Under the pieces are notes generated by a model. It was not told the origin of the DNA and made no database searches. It saw only the letters and a program-made list of their open reading frames with translations. Below are positions 52,449 through 60,266 of a DNA stretch of 64,000 bases, piece by piece. The DNA comes from Streptomyces tateyamensis (GTDB lineage: Bacteria; Actinomycetota; Actinomycetes; Streptomycetales; Streptomycetaceae), in assembly GCF_003205575.1 (NCBI RefSeq), contig NZ_PYBW01000155.1, positions 1 through 64,000 of the forward strand. Reading direction: 5' to 3'. The stretch's first letter is position 1, and each line of letters begins with the position of its first letter. The translations under genes and the position numbers were made by a program.

Positions 52449-52623
52449 CGGCGATCCTCCACGGTTAGCTTAAGTGCGTACGTACGAGTGTCACGTACGG
52501 TCCATCCTGCCCGAGGAGAGGGCCCGGCGGTGCACCCGGCGCGGGCGCGCCCGCCCGTCCACTGTCCTGAAGTTGCTTTCCCGCCACCCGACCAGCGTGA
52601 CGGCCGACCAGATCGAGGAACCC

Positions 52624-54195
52624 GTGAGCGACCTCCCCTTCGGATTCGGTGTCCCGCCCGAGGAGCCCGAGGAGGGCAAGGACCAGGGCGAAGGCAAGAA
52701 GCACGAACCTCCCCGCGACCAGCCGCAGCAGCCGGACCAGCCCCAGCCGTTCGGCTTCGGCGGGGCCAACCCGTTCGGCGCGCTGTTCGGGGCCGGCGGT
52801 CCGGGCCAGGGCGGCGACAACCCGTTCGCGTCCATGATGGGCGGCCTCAACCCGAACGACCTCGGCGCCGCCTTCCAGCAGCTGGGCCAGATGCTCTCGT
52901 TCGACGGCGGCCCGGTCAACTGGCAGCTGGCCAAGGACATCGCCCGGCAGAGCGTGGTGGCCGAGCAGCCCGAGGGCCGCACCAAGGACCGCTCGGTCAG
53001 CGCTACCGAGCGCTCCGCGGTGGCCGAGGCGGTCCGCCTCGCCGAGCTCTGGCTGGATTCGGTGACCGAGTTCCCGTCCTCCTCGGCCACCGCGGTGGCC
53101 TGGAGCCGGGCCGAGTGGATCGAGGCCACCCTGCCGGTCTGGCAGGAGCTGGTCGACCCGGTCGCCGAGCGGGTCGGCAACGCCATGGGCGGCGTGCTGC
53201 CCGAGGAGATGCAGGCCATGGCCGGCCCGCTGATGGGCGTGATGCGCTCGATGGGCGGGGCCATGTTCGGCACCCAGATCGGCCAGGCGCTGGGCGCGCT
53301 GGCCGCCGAGGTGCTCGGCTCCACCGACGTCGGCCTGCCGCTGGCCCCGGCCGGCAAGGCCGCGCTGCTGCCGCAGAACATCGCCGAGTTCGGCGAGGGC
53401 CTGTCCGTCCCCGCCGACGAGGTGCGGCTCTACCTGGCCCTGCGCGAGGCCGCCCACCAGCGGCTCTTCGCGCACGTGCCGTGGCTGCGGGCGCACCTGT
53501 TCGGCGCGGTCGAGGCCTACGCCCGGGGGATCAAGGTGGACACCTCCCGGATGGAGGAGCTGATGGGCCGCCTCGACCTGGAGAACCCCGAGGCGCTCCA
53601 GGAGGCACTGGGCAACGGCCTGCTGCAGCCCGAGGACACCCCCGAGCAGAAGGCCGCGCTGGCCCGCCTGGAGACGGCGCTGGCGCTGGTCGAGGGCTGG
53701 GTGGACGCGGTGGTGCACGCCGCCGCCGAGCCGCACCTGCCGCAGGCCTCGGCGCTGCGCGAGACGCTGCGCCGGCGCCGGGCCACCGGCGGACCGGCCG
53801 AGCAGACCTTCGCCACCCTGGTCGGCCTGGAGCTGCGGCCGCGCCGGCTGCGCGACGCCTCCCGGCTGTGGGCCTCGCTGGCCGACGCGCGCGGCACCGA
53901 GGGCCGGGACGCGCTGTGGCAGCACCCCGACATGCTGCCCACGGCGACCGACCTGGACGACCCGGACGGCTTCGTGCACCGCGGTACCGGGGAGCCGGTC
54001 GAGGGCGGCCTGGACTTCGACGCGATCGACCGGCTGCTGGGCGAGGCGGCGCAGGGCGCTGCCGGCCGCGGTTCGGGGGGCGCCTCCGGCGGCGGTGCGT
54101 CCGCTGCCGACGGCGGTGCCTCCGCGTCCGGCGAGGGCGTCGAGGACGCCAAGGGTTCCGGGGACGCGGACGGCAAGGACAAGCCCGCTTCATGA
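52624..54195 (+). CDS. zinc-dependent metalloprotease-like protein (DUF2342)
   Basis: This 523-residue protein of the DUF2342/zincin-like family is known as Rv3195 in M. tuberculosis. The N-terminus is Pro/Gln/Gly rich and low-complexity (about residues 1-75). The core has MGGAMFGTQIGQALGALAAEVLGSTDVG compositional features and the putative zinc site REAAHQRLF (near residue 282). The C-terminus is a Gly/Ala/Ser-rich tail. GTG 52624 follows GAGGAA, and an upstream in-frame ATG at 52474 is less credible because the intervening residues look non-coding. The stop overlaps the Nudix start (ATGA). Substrates are unknown. Confidence 0.85.
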   Translation: MSDLPFGFGVPPEEPEEGKDQGEGKKHEPPRDQPQQPDQPQPFGFGGANPFGALFGAGGPGQGGDNPFASMMGGLNPNDLGAAFQQLGQMLSFDGGPVNWQLAKDIARQSVVAEQPEGRTKDRSVSATERSAVAEAVRLAELWLDSVTEFPSSSATAVAWSRAEWIEATLPVWQELVDPVAERVGNAMGGVLPEEMQAMAGPLMGVMRSMGGAMFGTQIGQALGALAAEVLGSTDVGLPLAPAGKAALLPQNIAEFGEGLSVPADEVRLYLALREAAHQRLFAHVPWLRAHLFGAVEAYARGIKVDTSRMEELMGRLDLENPEALQEALGNGLLQPEDTPEQKAALARLETALALVEGWVDAVVHAAAEPHLPQASALRETLRRRRATGGPAEQTFATLVGLELRPRRLRDASRLWASLADARGTEGRDALWQHPDMLPTATDLDDPDGFVHRGTGEPVEGGLDFDAIDRLLGEAAQGAAGRGSGGASGGGASAADGGASASGEGVEDAKGSGDADGKDKPAS

Positions 54196-54764
54196 GCACG
54201 CTGCACGAGGACGCGGTCGCGGCGCTGACCGCCTGGGCGCCCGCCGAGGACGACCAGCGCGAGCTGCGCCGCGACTACCTGGCCCACCTGGCGGATCGTC
54301 AGGACGGGTTGTACAAGTCCTGCCTGCCCGCGCACCTGACCGCCAGCGCGCTGGTGGTGGACCCGGCCGACCGGCGGGTGCTGCTGACCCTGCACCCCAA
54401 GGTCGGCCTCTGGCTGCAGATGGGCGGCCACTGCGAGCCCGCCGACGCCACGCTGGGCGCGGCCGCGCTGCGCGAGGCGGTGGAGGAGTCCGGGATCGCC
54501 GGGCTCACGCTGCTGGCGACCGGCGGGGCCGGGCGACCGTCCCCGGTGAAGCTGGACCGGCACCAGGTGCACTGCACCGGCAAGGACCGGCCGGCCAACA
54601 CCCACCTGGACGTGCAGTACGTGGCGCTGGCCCCGGCCGGTGCCCGGGAGCTGATCAGCGAGGAGTCGCTGGACCTGCGCTGGTTCGGCTTCGACGAGCT
54701 GCCGGAGCTGACCGACGACTCGGTGCGCCGGCTGGTCGGGCTGGCCCGCGCCCTGGTGGGCTGA
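54192..54764 (+). CDS. Nudix hydrolase
   Basis: This 190-residue Nudix protein has the core REAVEESGI, with the two metal-binding Glu residues. The upstream part GGHCEPADATLGAAAL deviates from the canonical G-x5-E spacing, as in many streptomycete homologues. It may hydrolyse a nucleoside diphosphate derivative of unknown identity. ATG 54192 overlaps the preceding gene (ATGA). The end of the gene is copied: its last bases and stop are repeated downstream within the 54744-54880 repeat tract. Confidence 0.85.
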   Translation: MSTLHEDAVAALTAWAPAEDDQRELRRDYLAHLADRQDGLYKSCLPAHLTASALVVDPADRRVLLTLHPKVGLWLQMGGHCEPADATLGAAALREAVEESGIAGLTLLATGGAGRPSPVKLDRHQVHCTGKDRPANTHLDVQYVALAPAGARELISEESLDLRWFGFDELPELTDDSVRRLVGLARALVG

Positions 54765-54855
54765 GTACTGACGGGTCGAGGCCTGCTGGGTCGAGGCTTG
54801 GGGCTGAGTACTGACGGGTCGAGGCCTGCTGGACCGAGGCCTGGGGCTGAGTACT
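54758..54855. repeat. 43-bp tandem repeat spanning the Nudix stop codon
   Basis: Two copies of a 43-bp unit (54758-54800 and 54801-54843) differ at three positions and are followed by a 12-base partial third copy. The first copy includes the Nudix stop codon. Just after it, at about 54860-54880, a near copy of the gene's final codons (CCCTGGTGGGCTGAG) appears again. Confidence 0.85.
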
Positions 54856-54919
54856 GGGGCCCGTGCCCTGGTGGGCTGAGGCCGCTCGGCGCGGGCCGGG
54901 CCGGGGGGAGGTCTGCGGC

Positions 54920-55636
54920 TCAGCCGCAGACCTCGGGCTCGCCGCCGGGCAGCTCCTCCGCGCCGCGGGCACCGGGGACGTGCGGCAGCCGGGCGGCGGC
55001 CGCGACCCCCTCCAGGTAGCCGCGGGCCCGCTCGGTGCGCGGGTAGGCCTCCAGCAGCGCCCAGAACCGCGGGCCGTGGTCGGCCACCAGCAGGTGGGCC
55101 AGCTCGTGCAGCAGGACGTAGTCCAGCACGTACTCGGGCATGCCCTGCAGCCGGTGGGAGAGCCGGATGGTGCGCTCGCTCGGGGTGCAGGACCCCCAGC
55201 GGGAGTTCTGGTTGGTCACCCAGCGGACCCGGTCCGGCCGGGCCCGGCCGCCGAGGAACTCGGCGGACAGGCGGCGGGCCTTCTCGAACAGCGCCTCGTC
55301 ACCCAGGGTGCGGCGGCTCTCCTGGGCGGCGAGCCGGTCCAGCATCTGCGCGACCCAGCGCTGCTCCTCGGCCGGCGACATCCGGGCCGGGATCAGCACG
55401 ATCGTGCGGTCGCCCTCGCGGTAGGCCGAGACCGTGCGGCTGCGGCGGGCACTGCGACGCACCTCGACCGGGCCGCCGTGGGCGTGGCCATGGGGGGTGC
55501 GGGGGGCGTCGGTCGGGCGCTGGGGGGCGCCGGGCGCCTCCACCGTGCGGTGCGCGGGCGTCGCGGGACCCGGCCCGGCCGCGGCACGGGCACGCCGAGG
55601 CGACGCCGAGGGCTTGGAATCCCGTTCGGCTGCCAT
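54920..55636 (-). CDS. YgjP/WLM-type (DUF45) metallopeptidase-like protein
   Basis: This 238-residue protein has a Pro/Ala-rich N-terminus (about residues 1-55). The DUF45 domain that follows has the family markers NQNSRWGSCTPS and the zinc motif HELAHLLVADHGPRFW (HExxH plus a distal His). The family contains the YgjP-like proteins, some annotated as UTP pyrophosphatase. It is unrelated to the Nudix enzyme next door, with which it converges. The start is ATG 55636. Confidence 0.88.
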   Translation of the reverse strand: MAAERDSKPSASPRRARAAAGPGPATPAHRTVEAPGAPQRPTDAPRTPHGHAHGGPVEVRRSARRSRTVSAYREGDRTIVLIPARMSPAEEQRWVAQMLDRLAAQESRRTLGDEALFEKARRLSAEFLGGRARPDRVRWVTNQNSRWGSCTPSERTIRLSHRLQGMPEYVLDYVLLHELAHLLVADHGPRFWALLEAYPRTERARGYLEGVAAAARLPHVPGARGAEELPGGEPEVCG

Positions 55637-55884
55637 GGCACACGACGTTACCCGGTGGGGCTGACATAAGTCCGCTGCCCGGGCCGGATTTCTTTCTCCC
55701 GGTGATCAGCATTCACCTTCCGGAATGCGGACCGCCTGAATGCTGGTCAGATGATCTCCGCTGCCTGTGGACAACTGGGTTGGTGAAATTCCGCAGCTGA
55801 GGCAGGCTCTCATTACGCACCGGAGTCGGGTGAAGCCATTCGGCAATCGGCGTGCGCACTGTCCCGCGGGGAATTGGAGTCGCC

Positions 55885-57048
55885 ATGTCGACCGTGCAGA
55901 CCGAGCAGCGCGCGCTGCCCCGCTCCGGGGCGGCTGCGGTGCGGCCGCTCCTCAAGCCCGCGCTCTCCCGCGCCTGGCGGGACGGGCGGACGCTGCAGTT
56001 CGGCACCGACCCTGAGCGCGCCCAGGTGGTCGCCGAGGCGGACGAGCGGTACCGCTCCTTCCTCGCCCTGCTCGACGGGGAGCGGGACACCAGCGCGGTC
56101 GAGGCCGCCGCCGGCCGCCTGGGGCTGGCCCCGCCGTACGTCCGCGAGGCGCTGGCCGAGCTGGCCCGCACCGGCCTGCTGGAGGACGCGGGCGCCGTCG
56201 AGCGCGAGCTGACCGGGTTGGTGCCCAGCCGGCGCGCGTTGCTCGGCCCCGATCTGGCCTCGCTCTCGCTGCTCCATCCACCGCCCGGGGCGGGTGCCGC
56301 CAAGCTCGCCGCGCGGGCGCGGGCCCGGGTCGAGGTGCGCGGCGCCGGGCGGGTCGGGGCGGCGCTGGCGGCCGCGCTGGCGGCGGCCGGGGTGGGCGCG
56401 GTCGCGGTGCTGGACGAGGGGCGGGTGCACCCCGCGGACTGCTCCCCCGCCGGGCTCGGGCCCGAACAGCTGGGCCGCTCCCGGGTCGGCGCGGCGCGCG
56501 AGGTGGTGGCCCGGGCCGCCGGCCGGCCCGCGGCGGGGACCGGGCCGCCCACCGGGCAGCCGGGGCAGTCGGGGCACCTCGAGCGGCCTGAGCGGCCGCC
56601 CCGGCCGGATCTGGTGGTGTTCGCCCCGCGGGACGGCAGCGGTGCCTTCGCCGGTCCGGCGGTGGCGGCCCGGGCGTTGCTGCGGGCCGGGGTGCCGCAC
56701 CTCTACACCGGGGTGGTCGAGCACCTGGGGGTGGTCGGCCCGCTGGTGCTGCCCGGGGCCTCGGCCTGCGGCGGCTGCGTCGCGCTGACCCGGGCCGAGC
56801 AGGATTCGGCCTGGCCGCAACTGCTCGCGCAGCTGGCCGACGGCGGGCCAGGCCGGCCGCCGGAGCCGGCCTGTGACGGGGCGCTGGCCACCGCGGTCGC
56901 CGGCCTGGCCGCCCTGCAGGTGCTGCTCCAGCTGGACGGCGCCCGACCGCTCAGCGTGGACGGCTACTTCGAGGTCTCCGCCGCCGACGGCATGGCCCGT
57001 CGGCGGCGCCTGCCGCCCCACCTGGACTGCGGCTGCTTCTGGCGCTGA
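55885..57048 (+). CDS. ThiF-like (E1 family) protein
   Basis: This 387-residue protein has an N-terminal winged-helix-like region (about residues 20-110) and a ThiF/E1-like Rossmann domain with VRGAGRVGAALAAALAAAGV (near 152). Zinc-binding pairs are CGGC (near 295) and CGC at the C-terminus. The adenylation residues are not all recognisable, so it may be a non-catalytic member, as in RiPP-type docking proteins. Rv3196 is in the equivalent position in mycobacteria. ATG 55885 follows GGAG at good spacing. It precedes the ABC1 kinase gene. Confidence 0.75.
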   Translation: MSTVQTEQRALPRSGAAAVRPLLKPALSRAWRDGRTLQFGTDPERAQVVAEADERYRSFLALLDGERDTSAVEAAAGRLGLAPPYVREALAELARTGLLEDAGAVERELTGLVPSRRALLGPDLASLSLLHPPPGAGAAKLAARARARVEVRGAGRVGAALAAALAAAGVGAVAVLDEGRVHPADCSPAGLGPEQLGRSRVGAAREVVARAAGRPAAGTGPPTGQPGQSGHLERPERPPRPDLVVFAPRDGSGAFAGPAVAARALLRAGVPHLYTGVVEHLGVVGPLVLPGASACGGCVALTRAEQDSAWPQLLAQLADGGPGRPPEPACDGALATAVAGLAALQVLLQLDGARPLSVDGYFEVSAADGMARRRRLPPHLDCGCFWR

Positions 57049-57219
57049 TCCGGCGGCCGGGGCGCCGCACCGCCCCGCTCGATGCCGAGCCGTCCCGCCC
57101 GATCCGGTCGGCCGGCGCTGGCCGGGTGCAAGCGGGGAGCGGGCACAATGGCCTAGTGGCCGCCGTCCCCCGGCCACAGCAGGCCATTCGTGAGGGGTGG
57201 CAGGATTGGGAGGCCCCGG

Positions 57220-58554
57220 GTGAGCGATCTTCCGCGCAAGGCTATGACCCGCACCGCACGGCTCGCCGCGCTGCCCTTGGGGATCGCGGGCCGGGCCACC
57301 CTGGGCTTGGGCAAGCGGATCGGCGGCCGGTCCGCCGAGGCGGTCACCGCCGAGCTCCAGCAAGCCACCGCGGACCAGCTGTTCAAGGTCCTCGGCGAGC
57401 TCAAGGGCGGCGCCATGAAGTTCGGTCAGGTGCTCTCGGTCTTCGAGGCGGCCCTGCCCGAGGAGGTGGCCGGCCCCTACCGGGCCGCGCTGACGAAGCT
57501 TCAGGACGCGGCGCCGCCGATGCCGGCCGCCAGCGTTCACGCGGCGCTGGCCGAGCGGCTCGGCAAGGACTGGCGCTCCGACTTCCGCAGCTTCGACGAC
57601 CGCCCGGCCGCCGCCGCCTCGATCGGCCAGGTTCACCGGGCGGTCTGGCAGGACGGCCGGCCGGTCGCGGTCAAGGTGCAGTACCCCGGGGCCGGCGAGG
57701 CGCTGCTGTCCGACCTGGGCCAGCTCAGCCGGGTGGCCTGGCTGGTCGGCCCGCTGATCCCCGGGCTGGACATCAAGCCGCTGATCACCGAGTTGCGCGA
57801 GCGGATCTGCGAGGAGCTGGACTACGCGCTGGAGGCCGAGGCCCAGCGCGCGCACGCCGCGGAGTTCGCCGGCGACCCGGACATCCAGGTGCCGGGCGTG
57901 GTGGCCCAGGCCGACCAGGTGCTGGTCACCGAGTGGATGGACGGCACGCCGCTGGCCGAGGTGATCTCCGCCGGGAGCCAGGCCGAGCGCAACCGGGCCG
58001 GGCACCTGCTGGCGCACTTCCTGTTCGCCGGCCCGGCCCGCACCGGCTTGCTGCACGCCGATCCGCACCCGGGCAACTTCCGGCTGCTCAAGGACGACGG
58101 CCCGATCGAGGGCTGGCGCCTGGGCGTGCTGGATTTCGGCACCGTGGACCGGCTGCCCGGCGGCCTGCCCCGCCCGATCGGCGACTCGCTGCGGCTGGCC
58201 CTGGCCGACGACGCGGTCGGCGTGCTGGACATGCTGCGGACCGAGGGCTTCGTCAAGCCGACCATCCAGCTCGACCCGGACGCGGTGCTGGACTACCTGC
58301 GCCCGATCATCGAGCCGGCCGCGGTAGACCGGTTCCACTTCACCCGGTCCTGGATGCGGGCGCAGGCGGCCCGGATCGCCGATCCCCGCTCCCCCGCCCA
58401 CAACCTGGGCAAGCAGCTCAACCTGCCGCCGGACTACCTGCTGATCCACCGGGTCACCCTGAGCACCATCGGGGTGCTCTGCCAGCTGGGCGCCCAGGCG
58501 CCGTTCCGCCGCGAGATGCTCGACTGGCTGCCGGGCTTCGCCGAGGCCGAGTAG
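57220..58554 (+). CDS. ABC1/ADCK (UbiB-like) family atypical kinase
   Basis: This 444-residue ABC1-family protein has the hallmark KxGQ motif (GGAMKFGQVLS), the Ala-rich loop AAAASIGQVHRA, the catalytic Lys in VAVKVQYPG, and the HPGN and DFG-type segments (ADPHPGNF, LDFGTVDR). Family members bind ATP and support quinone or lipid homeostasis. GTG 57220 follows GGGAGG; conserved sequence begins nearby. The mycobacterial counterpart Rv3197 lies next to whiB7 and has been linked to macrolide resistance. Confidence 0.92.
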   Translation: MSDLPRKAMTRTARLAALPLGIAGRATLGLGKRIGGRSAEAVTAELQQATADQLFKVLGELKGGAMKFGQVLSVFEAALPEEVAGPYRAALTKLQDAAPPMPAASVHAALAERLGKDWRSDFRSFDDRPAAAASIGQVHRAVWQDGRPVAVKVQYPGAGEALLSDLGQLSRVAWLVGPLIPGLDIKPLITELRERICEELDYALEAEAQRAHAAEFAGDPDIQVPGVVAQADQVLVTEWMDGTPLAEVISAGSQAERNRAGHLLAHFLFAGPARTGLLHADPHPGNFRLLKDDGPIEGWRLGVLDFGTVDRLPGGLPRPIGDSLRLALADDAVGVLDMLRTEGFVKPTIQLDPDAVLDYLRPIIEPAAVDRFHFTRSWMRAQAARIADPRSPAHNLGKQLNLPPDYLLIHRVTLSTIGVLCQLGAQAPFRREMLDWLPGFAEAE

Positions 58555-58605
58555 CCGCCGAGCAGGCCCGGCCGCGCCGCCCGCGCGGCGTCCGGGGCCG
58601 GACGC

Positions 58606-58652
58606 GGCGGTGCCCCGGCCGTCCCTTCCTCGGGGACTGCCGGGGCACCGCC
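58606..58652. terminator. bidirectional terminator after the ABC1 kinase gene
   Basis: The arms GGCGGTGCCCCGGC (58606-58619) and GCCGGGGCACCGCC (58639-58652) form a 14-bp perfect stem with an inner GTCCC/GGGAC stem. It lies between two convergent genes. Confidence 0.8.
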
Positions 58653-58699
58653 ACCGCAAGCGTCAGGTCGGACAGTCGACGGGCCCTGGGGCCGCCGGC

Positions 58700-58942
58700 T
58701 CAGAGCACCGCGGTGGCCAGCACCTTGCGAGCCCGCAGCGAGGCCCGCTCGGCCTTGCGGCGCAGCTTGGCGACCCGCATCGCCCGCAGGGCCAGGCGTT
58801 GGTCCTCCGCCTCCTGCAGGCGCTCTTGCATATGGGCGCGGGCCAGGTTTTCTTGCAGTAGATGCATCTCGAGGGTCCTGTTCTGGATCGAAAGTTCGGT
58901 GGTCTGCTCGGCGCGGGCGTTCGGCCCCGCGGTGATCGCCAT
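58700..58942 (-). CDS. small conserved coiled-coil protein, unknown function
   Basis: This 80-residue, highly charged protein is predicted to be helical throughout after about residue 15 (LSIQNRTLEMHLLQENLARAH, then EDQRLALRAMRVAKLRRKAE), with heptad-like leucines that suggest a coiled coil. An AGGA ribosome site precedes the ATG. It is downstream of whiB7 on the same strand, 143 bp away. No function is known; I do not recognise it outside actinomycetes. Confidence 0.65.
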   Translation of the reverse strand: MAITAGPNARAEQTTELSIQNRTLEMHLLQENLARAHMQERLQEAEDQRLALRAMRVAKLRRKAERASLRARKVLATAVL

Positions 58943-59085
58943 GTCGTGGTCCTGCTCGTGGTGCGTGGTCGGATAGGGGGTCTGTACCGCGGCATCAGCC
59001 TGGGCATGGGCGATGCGAACGGAGTGGCGCAGGGCGCCGTCCGCCGGGGGGCATTCCCGGGGGACTGTCGCTGCTCGAAGCGGGT

Positions 59086-59361
59086 TCACGCGGAAACCTC
59101 GGTCTTGCGCGGACGCCCACGCGGCCGCTTGCGGGCCACCACGACACCCTGGACGAAGAGCTCGCCACCCCAGACGCCCCACGGCTCGCGGCGGTCGAGG
59201 GCGCCGGCCAGGCAGGCCTCCTTGACCGGGCAGGTGCCGCACAGGGTCTTCGCGTACTCCACGTCAGCCGGGGTCTCGGCGAAGAAGACCTCGGGGTCGA
59301 AGGAGCGGCACGGGATGGGAGCGCCGAGCGTCTCGGCGTCGTCGAGCGAGGTGAGCTGCAT
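59086..59361 (-). CDS. wblC: WhiB7/WblC antibiotic-resistance regulator
   Basis: This WhiB-like regulator has the four Cys (PCRSFDPEV, then LCGTCPVKEAC), the turn GVWGGELF and the WhiB7-specific AT-hook RPRGRPRK. It activates intrinsic resistance to ribosome-targeting drugs together with the primary sigma factor, and in S. coelicolor it also induces sigR. ATG 59361 (MQLTSLDD, 91 residues) was preferred because the wblC product starts with MQL in my recollection; a GTG at 59454 would add 31 residues. The leader is long and holds hairpins (59562-59626) that may attenuate transcription. Confidence 0.9.
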   Translation of the reverse strand: MQLTSLDDAETLGAPIPCRSFDPEVFFAETPADVEYAKTLCGTCPVKEACLAGALDRREPWGVWGGELFVQGVVVARKRPRGRPRKTEVSA

Positions 59362-59561
59362 GAGAGAGCCTTCCGGAGGGGGGAACGGAGCAGGAGTAGC
59401 CGGGATCGGCACTGCCGGTACGGACGGGAGGGGCGGTGTGATGACCGTGGACACTGGTGGCGTCTTCCTCGTCTTGTTGTGGTTCCGGTCCAGCTGACTG
59501 GTCGGGCTGGGCCGGAGGCCCCGGAGGGCCTTGGGTGGTCTGTCGTACCGGACATAACAGA

Positions 59562-59626
59562 AGGGCCGCGGATCCCGTGAGACGGGTTCCGCGGCCCTGG
59601 AGTGGCCGACCTGAGGGTTCCTCAGG
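59562..59626 (-). terminator. double hairpin upstream of whiB7 (terminator or attenuator)
   Basis: On the minus strand a 7-bp hairpin (59610-59626, CCTGAGG/CCTCAGG) is followed by an 11-bp GC stem (59562-59598, with an inner 4-bp extension) and TTCTGTT. It can end the upstream 145-residue gene or act as a whiB7 leader attenuator. In M. smegmatis and Streptomyces, whiB7 is known to be controlled by a uORF and such a terminator. Confidence 0.7.
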
Positions 59627-60059
59627 TTCGCTCTCTCCAGGGTTCAGGCCCGCGGAAGGCCCGGCTCCGGACGGCCTCGGCGCCTGCAAAGGCGGCCTTG
59701 GCCTGGTTGATCAGCTGCTCGTCCTGCTTGGCGGCTCCGGCACCGCCGGCCCGCAGATAGGCGCCATGCTCGGCCGCCACTGCCACTGCCTTCGGTGCCT
59801 TGGTCGGTCGCTCGTCGCGCATCACGCGCACCGAGTCGACGGAGACCTCGCCCCAGCCCAGGAACAGACCCGTCTCGACACCCGTCCCCAGGACACTGGG
59901 GGCGAGGGAGGCGCTGAGCAGACCGGCGCACGAAGCGCTGGCACCGCCGGCAACGCCGCCGGGAATGGCGTCGAGACCCAGACCGCCGAGCACGCCGGAC
60001 AGCGAGGCAACGACAGAGGTCTGGCCAGTCAGTTTGGTGATCATCTGGTTCGTTCCCAC
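59622..60059 (-). CDS. hypothetical protein between uvrD2 and whiB7
   Basis: This 145-residue protein starts at GTG 60059, eight bases after a perfect GAGGAGG ribosome site, which supports translation. It is Gly/Ala/Ser-rich in the first half (VLGGLGLDAIPGGVAGG) and more charged in the second. I recognise no domain. Third-position GC is high but lower than that of neighbours. The stop lies within the first hairpin of the whiB7 leader region, so translation could influence the attenuator. It might also be a long upstream ORF for whiB7. Confidence 0.6.
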   Translation of the reverse strand: MGTNQMITKLTGQTSVVASLSGVLGGLGLDAIPGGVAGGASASCAGLLSASLAPSVLGTGVETGLFLGWGEVSVDSVRVMRDERPTKAPKAVAVAAEHGAYLRAGGAGAAKQDEQLINQAKAAFAGAEAVRSRAFRGPEPWRERT

Positions 60060-60266
60060 TGTCTTCGCCTCCTCTCGGCGTCTCGCGGTGCCCAGTCCCC
60101 CGGGCTCCGGTGTTCGGATGTCTGTCAGGTCGTGCGTCCTGCCGGGGCAGGGTCAAGCAAGATCATGCGCAGGGGAAAGCCAGGTCAGGATGGTTCCCGA
60201 GGCTTTTGCGGCCGCGTCCCCTTGACCGCTCCGGCAGGCTATTGCGCTTCATGCACAGCGCGCAAA

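Noticed and set aside
60165..60254. 29-codon reading frame between uvrD2 and the 145-residue gene as a whiB7 uORF
   Set aside because: It lacks a ribosome site and lies too far upstream to be tied to the hairpins without transcript data.
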